A stretch of 64,000 nt of DNA from Bacteroidota bacterium (lineage in GTDB: Bacteria; Bacteroidota; Bacteroidia; Bacteroidales; F082). The notes beneath the pieces were generated by a model that saw nothing but the letters and a program-made list of their open reading frames with translations, was not told where the DNA came from and did not search any database. Both the position numbers and the translations under genes were made by a program. Shown one piece after another: positions 62,216 through 64,000 of this stretch. The stretch is from positions 620,001 to 684,000 of the forward strand of contig WOUZ01000001.1 of NCBI GenBank assembly GCA_009773165.1, given 5' to 3'. Each line of letters begins with the position of its first letter. The first letter of the stretch is position 1.

Positions 62216-63610
62216 TTAATAGTATTTGATTGGAATTTGAATAATAAACACACTTCCTTTCCCTTGCTCAGTCTCTACTATAAGTTCCCCGCCATGCGCT
62301 TTCACAATATCATACGCCAAACTCAATCCCAATCCGGTGCCTTGTCCGGTGGGTTTGGTTGTAAAAAAGGGCTGAAATATTTTGTTCATAATTTCCTCCG
62401 GAATACCGTTTCCATTGTCTTTTACTGAGATTTCAATGCTTTCAATGAGGTTTTTAGTAGAAATGGTAACTGTAGGCTCGTAGTTATCCAACTCGGCCAT
62501 ACTTCTCTTCTTCTCAGCAACTGCATAAAAAGCATTGTTGATTAAATTCAATAAAACCCTTCCAATATCCTGTGGAATGGTATTGATTTCTGGCAAAAAC
62601 GCATCAAATTCAGTTTTGAAATCAGCATTAAAAGAATTGTCTTTTGCCCGTATTCCATGAAATGCCAAGCGTAAATACTCGTCGCATAAAACATTTATAT
62701 CGGTTAATTCTTTCTGTCCGTTATTAGTGCGGCTGTGTTGGAGCATGCCTTTTACGATGGCATCAGCACGTTTGCCATGATGAAGAATTTTTTCTTCGTT
62801 GATGGCAATATCATTTGCTATGGCCTTAATATCTTCCAGATTACCTGCATCCAGCTCTTCTTTGAGTTCTGAGATCAACTCCATATTGACTTCGGAGAAA
62901 TTATTGACAAAGTTGAGTGGGTTTTGTATTTCATGAGCAATGCCGGCTGTGAGCTCACCGAGAGATGCCATTTTCTCGGATTGGATGAGTTGGGATTGAG
63001 TGGCAATCAGGTCTGCATTCTTCTTCTGTACACTTTCGAGAGCCCTGTTTTTACTGTTTTCATAAACAAGCAGGATAAAAAAGATGGTAACATTTGTTCC
63101 TACCAGTGAGCTAAAAAAAAACATTCGCTGTTTTTCCTGATCATATCCTATTTGCAAAGGGCCGATTGCTGATTCATAAATTAAAAATATGGTTGTCATC
63201 ATTACTGAGATGATTACCCACCAGACAGCGGGCTTTTTGCCAAGAATCAACATGGCAACTGCCGGCAATAAAAAGAATGCAGCCGGAGCGGGTGCCATCA
63301 AACCACCCTGGAAGTATGCCTGGATTAAAAAGCTTACTGCATGCTGTGAAAGAAACAGGTGAGCCGCTACAGTTTTGGATAAGCCATTTTTATAAAGATA
63401 CAGTAATAGGATGTTAATTGCTGCATTTGCAAAAAGCAGGTAAGCAAGTACTGCAATGTTAATCTCAATTGCCAGGTTAATTCCTAGCAGGTCCGACAAG
63501 GCAGCAATAAGCAAAACGGATATAAAAATCCTTTCTGTTCTCAGATTATCAGTATCAGAACTGAGCCATGCCGGCAAAAAGTAATTAACAAGTTTAGCTA
63601 CCATTTTCAC
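62216..63610 (-). CDS. Membrane sensor histidine kinase
   Basis: A 464-aa kinase. The first about 200 residues hold six membrane helices (for example IFISVLLIAALSDLLGI, HLFLSQHAVSFLIQ, and FFILLVYENS), suggesting a membrane-embedded sensor. HisKA (AHEIQNPLNFVNNFSEVN) and HATPase (VKDNGNGIPEEI, GTGLGLSLAYDIV) follow. It differs from the two soluble kinases only in the input part. The short 4-TM gene before it overlaps its start by 17 bases. Confidence 0.92.
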   Translation of the reverse strand: MKMVAKLVNYFLPAWLSSDTDNLRTERIFISVLLIAALSDLLGINLAIEINIAVLAYLLFANAAINILLLYLYKNGLSKTVAAHLFLSQHAVSFLIQAYFQGGLMAPAPAAFFLLPAVAMLILGKKPAVWWVIISVMMTTIFLIYESAIGPLQIGYDQEKQRMFFFSSLVGTNVTIFFILLVYENSKNRALESVQKKNADLIATQSQLIQSEKMASLGELTAGIAHEIQNPLNFVNNFSEVNMELISELKEELDAGNLEDIKAIANDIAINEEKILHHGKRADAIVKGMLQHSRTNNGQKELTDINVLCDEYLRLAFHGIRAKDNSFNADFKTEFDAFLPEINTIPQDIGRVLLNLINNAFYAVAEKKRSMAELDNYEPTVTISTKNLIESIEISVKDNGNGIPEEIMNKIFQPFFTTKPTGQGTGLGLSLAYDIVKAHGGELIVETEQGKGSVFIIQIPIKYY

Positions 63611-63986
63611 TAGATTTTAAAAGTCCTAATAAAGTTCCGTGCCGTTTCCAAAGAATATAAATAAAAACGTTATCCAGCATAAAACAACTTACACCAAGCA
63701 ATTGAACAAACTGGTTTTCAGGATAAAAAATAAACATTGAAACGGTTATTAAACCGGTTCCCAGCATTCTTGACCATGCCAGAAGCATTGAGAACTTAGC
63801 CGTATCCTTTGTTTGAAACAAAAGGAAAACGCATTGCATCGACAAAACCACGTTGATAATATATCCTGAATTTGCACCAATCATTGTATCGTAACCCTCG
63901 TTCATATATGTATAGGAGAATAAAATCCAAAAGGCAAAATTGATCAGGCTAAAAAGGATAAAATGCTTTTTTGTTTCTGAATTCAT
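63594..63986 (-). CDS. Four-TM membrane protein of the kinase operon
   Basis: A 130-aa protein with four hydrophobic segments (FILFSLINFAFWILFSY, GYIINVVLSMQCVFLLF, LAWSRMLGTGLITVSMFIF, LLGVSCFMLDNVFIYIL), and no known motif. Overlapping the kinase gene by 17 bases, it is surely co-expressed and may be a sensor partner. The start ATG is at 63986, close to the window end; upstream genes of the operon may lie beyond. Confidence 0.75.
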   Translation of the reverse strand: MNSETKKHFILFSLINFAFWILFSYTYMNEGYDTMIGANSGYIINVVLSMQCVFLLFQTKDTAKFSMLLAWSRMLGTGLITVSMFIFYPENQFVQLLGVSCFMLDNVFIYILWKRHGTLLGLLKSSENGS

Positions 63987-64000
63987 TGGTTGCTTGGTTC

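Overview
The window reads as chromosome from a member of the Bacteroidota, most likely Bacteroidia. Support comes from type IX secretion (T9SS) C-terminal sorting tails on at least three secreted proteins, a TonB receptor paired with a DUF4249 lipoprotein, lipoprotein families typical of the phylum, a Bacteroides-like tryptophanase, a single-chain glycyl-tRNA synthetase, and recurrent TAnnTTTG promoter elements with little Shine-Dalgarno signal. I cannot name a genus.

Layout. 1-7000: secreted endonuclease I (cut by the window edge), an MntP-like membrane protein, free-methionine sulfoxide reductase, a free-standing CBM48 protein, tryptophanase with a possible leader peptide, RNase H, and a nitroreductase/HEAT/RlmH operon. 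7055-14150: a forward block dut - nucleotidyltransferase - TPR - DUF4292 - EnvC-like, then glycyl-tRNA synthetase. 14294-28834: accessory and decaying DNA, with a UPF0175/PIN toxin-antitoxin pair carrying a frameshift, a duplicated outer-membrane barrel gene, three damaged copies of a Cys-rich secreted protein, a GH16 glucanase operon, two minimal HTH regulators, and a TonB/DUF4249 pair. 28835-36475: pth, rplY, prs, elbB, a proton antiporter and a T9SS-sorted propeller-like protein.

36552-42920 is the standout: a roughly 6.35-kb integrative element in the 3' end of tRNA-Leu(CAA). It has att repeats at both ends, shared 19-bp putative integrase arm sites, a tyrosine integrase, an excisionase-like HTH protein, a VRR-NUC-like nuclease, a possible replication initiator, and an intergenic array that looks like a replication origin (11-bp iterons, a 17-bp direct repeat, and four phased AT-rich 13-mers). 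It has no recognisable capsid, relaxase or conjugation genes, and most of its other products are unknown. It looks like a replicating integrative plasmid or phage satellite.

43014-54658: tRNA-Leu promoter, CDGSH protein, 3-oxoacid CoA-transferase A/B, a DUF4914-like P-loop protein, a deacetylase-like secreted protein overlapping butyrate kinase, mannose-1-phosphate guanylyltransferase, SprT-like protein, and an MlaE/MlaF/CvpA operon. 55347-63986: a YitT protein, then a reverse-strand signalling cluster of a 4-TM protein, three histidine kinases with nearly identical catalytic cores (two with SnoaL-like N-termini), a CheY-like regulator and a receiver-adenylate cyclase. Together these suggest a phosphorelay that may end in cAMP synthesis.
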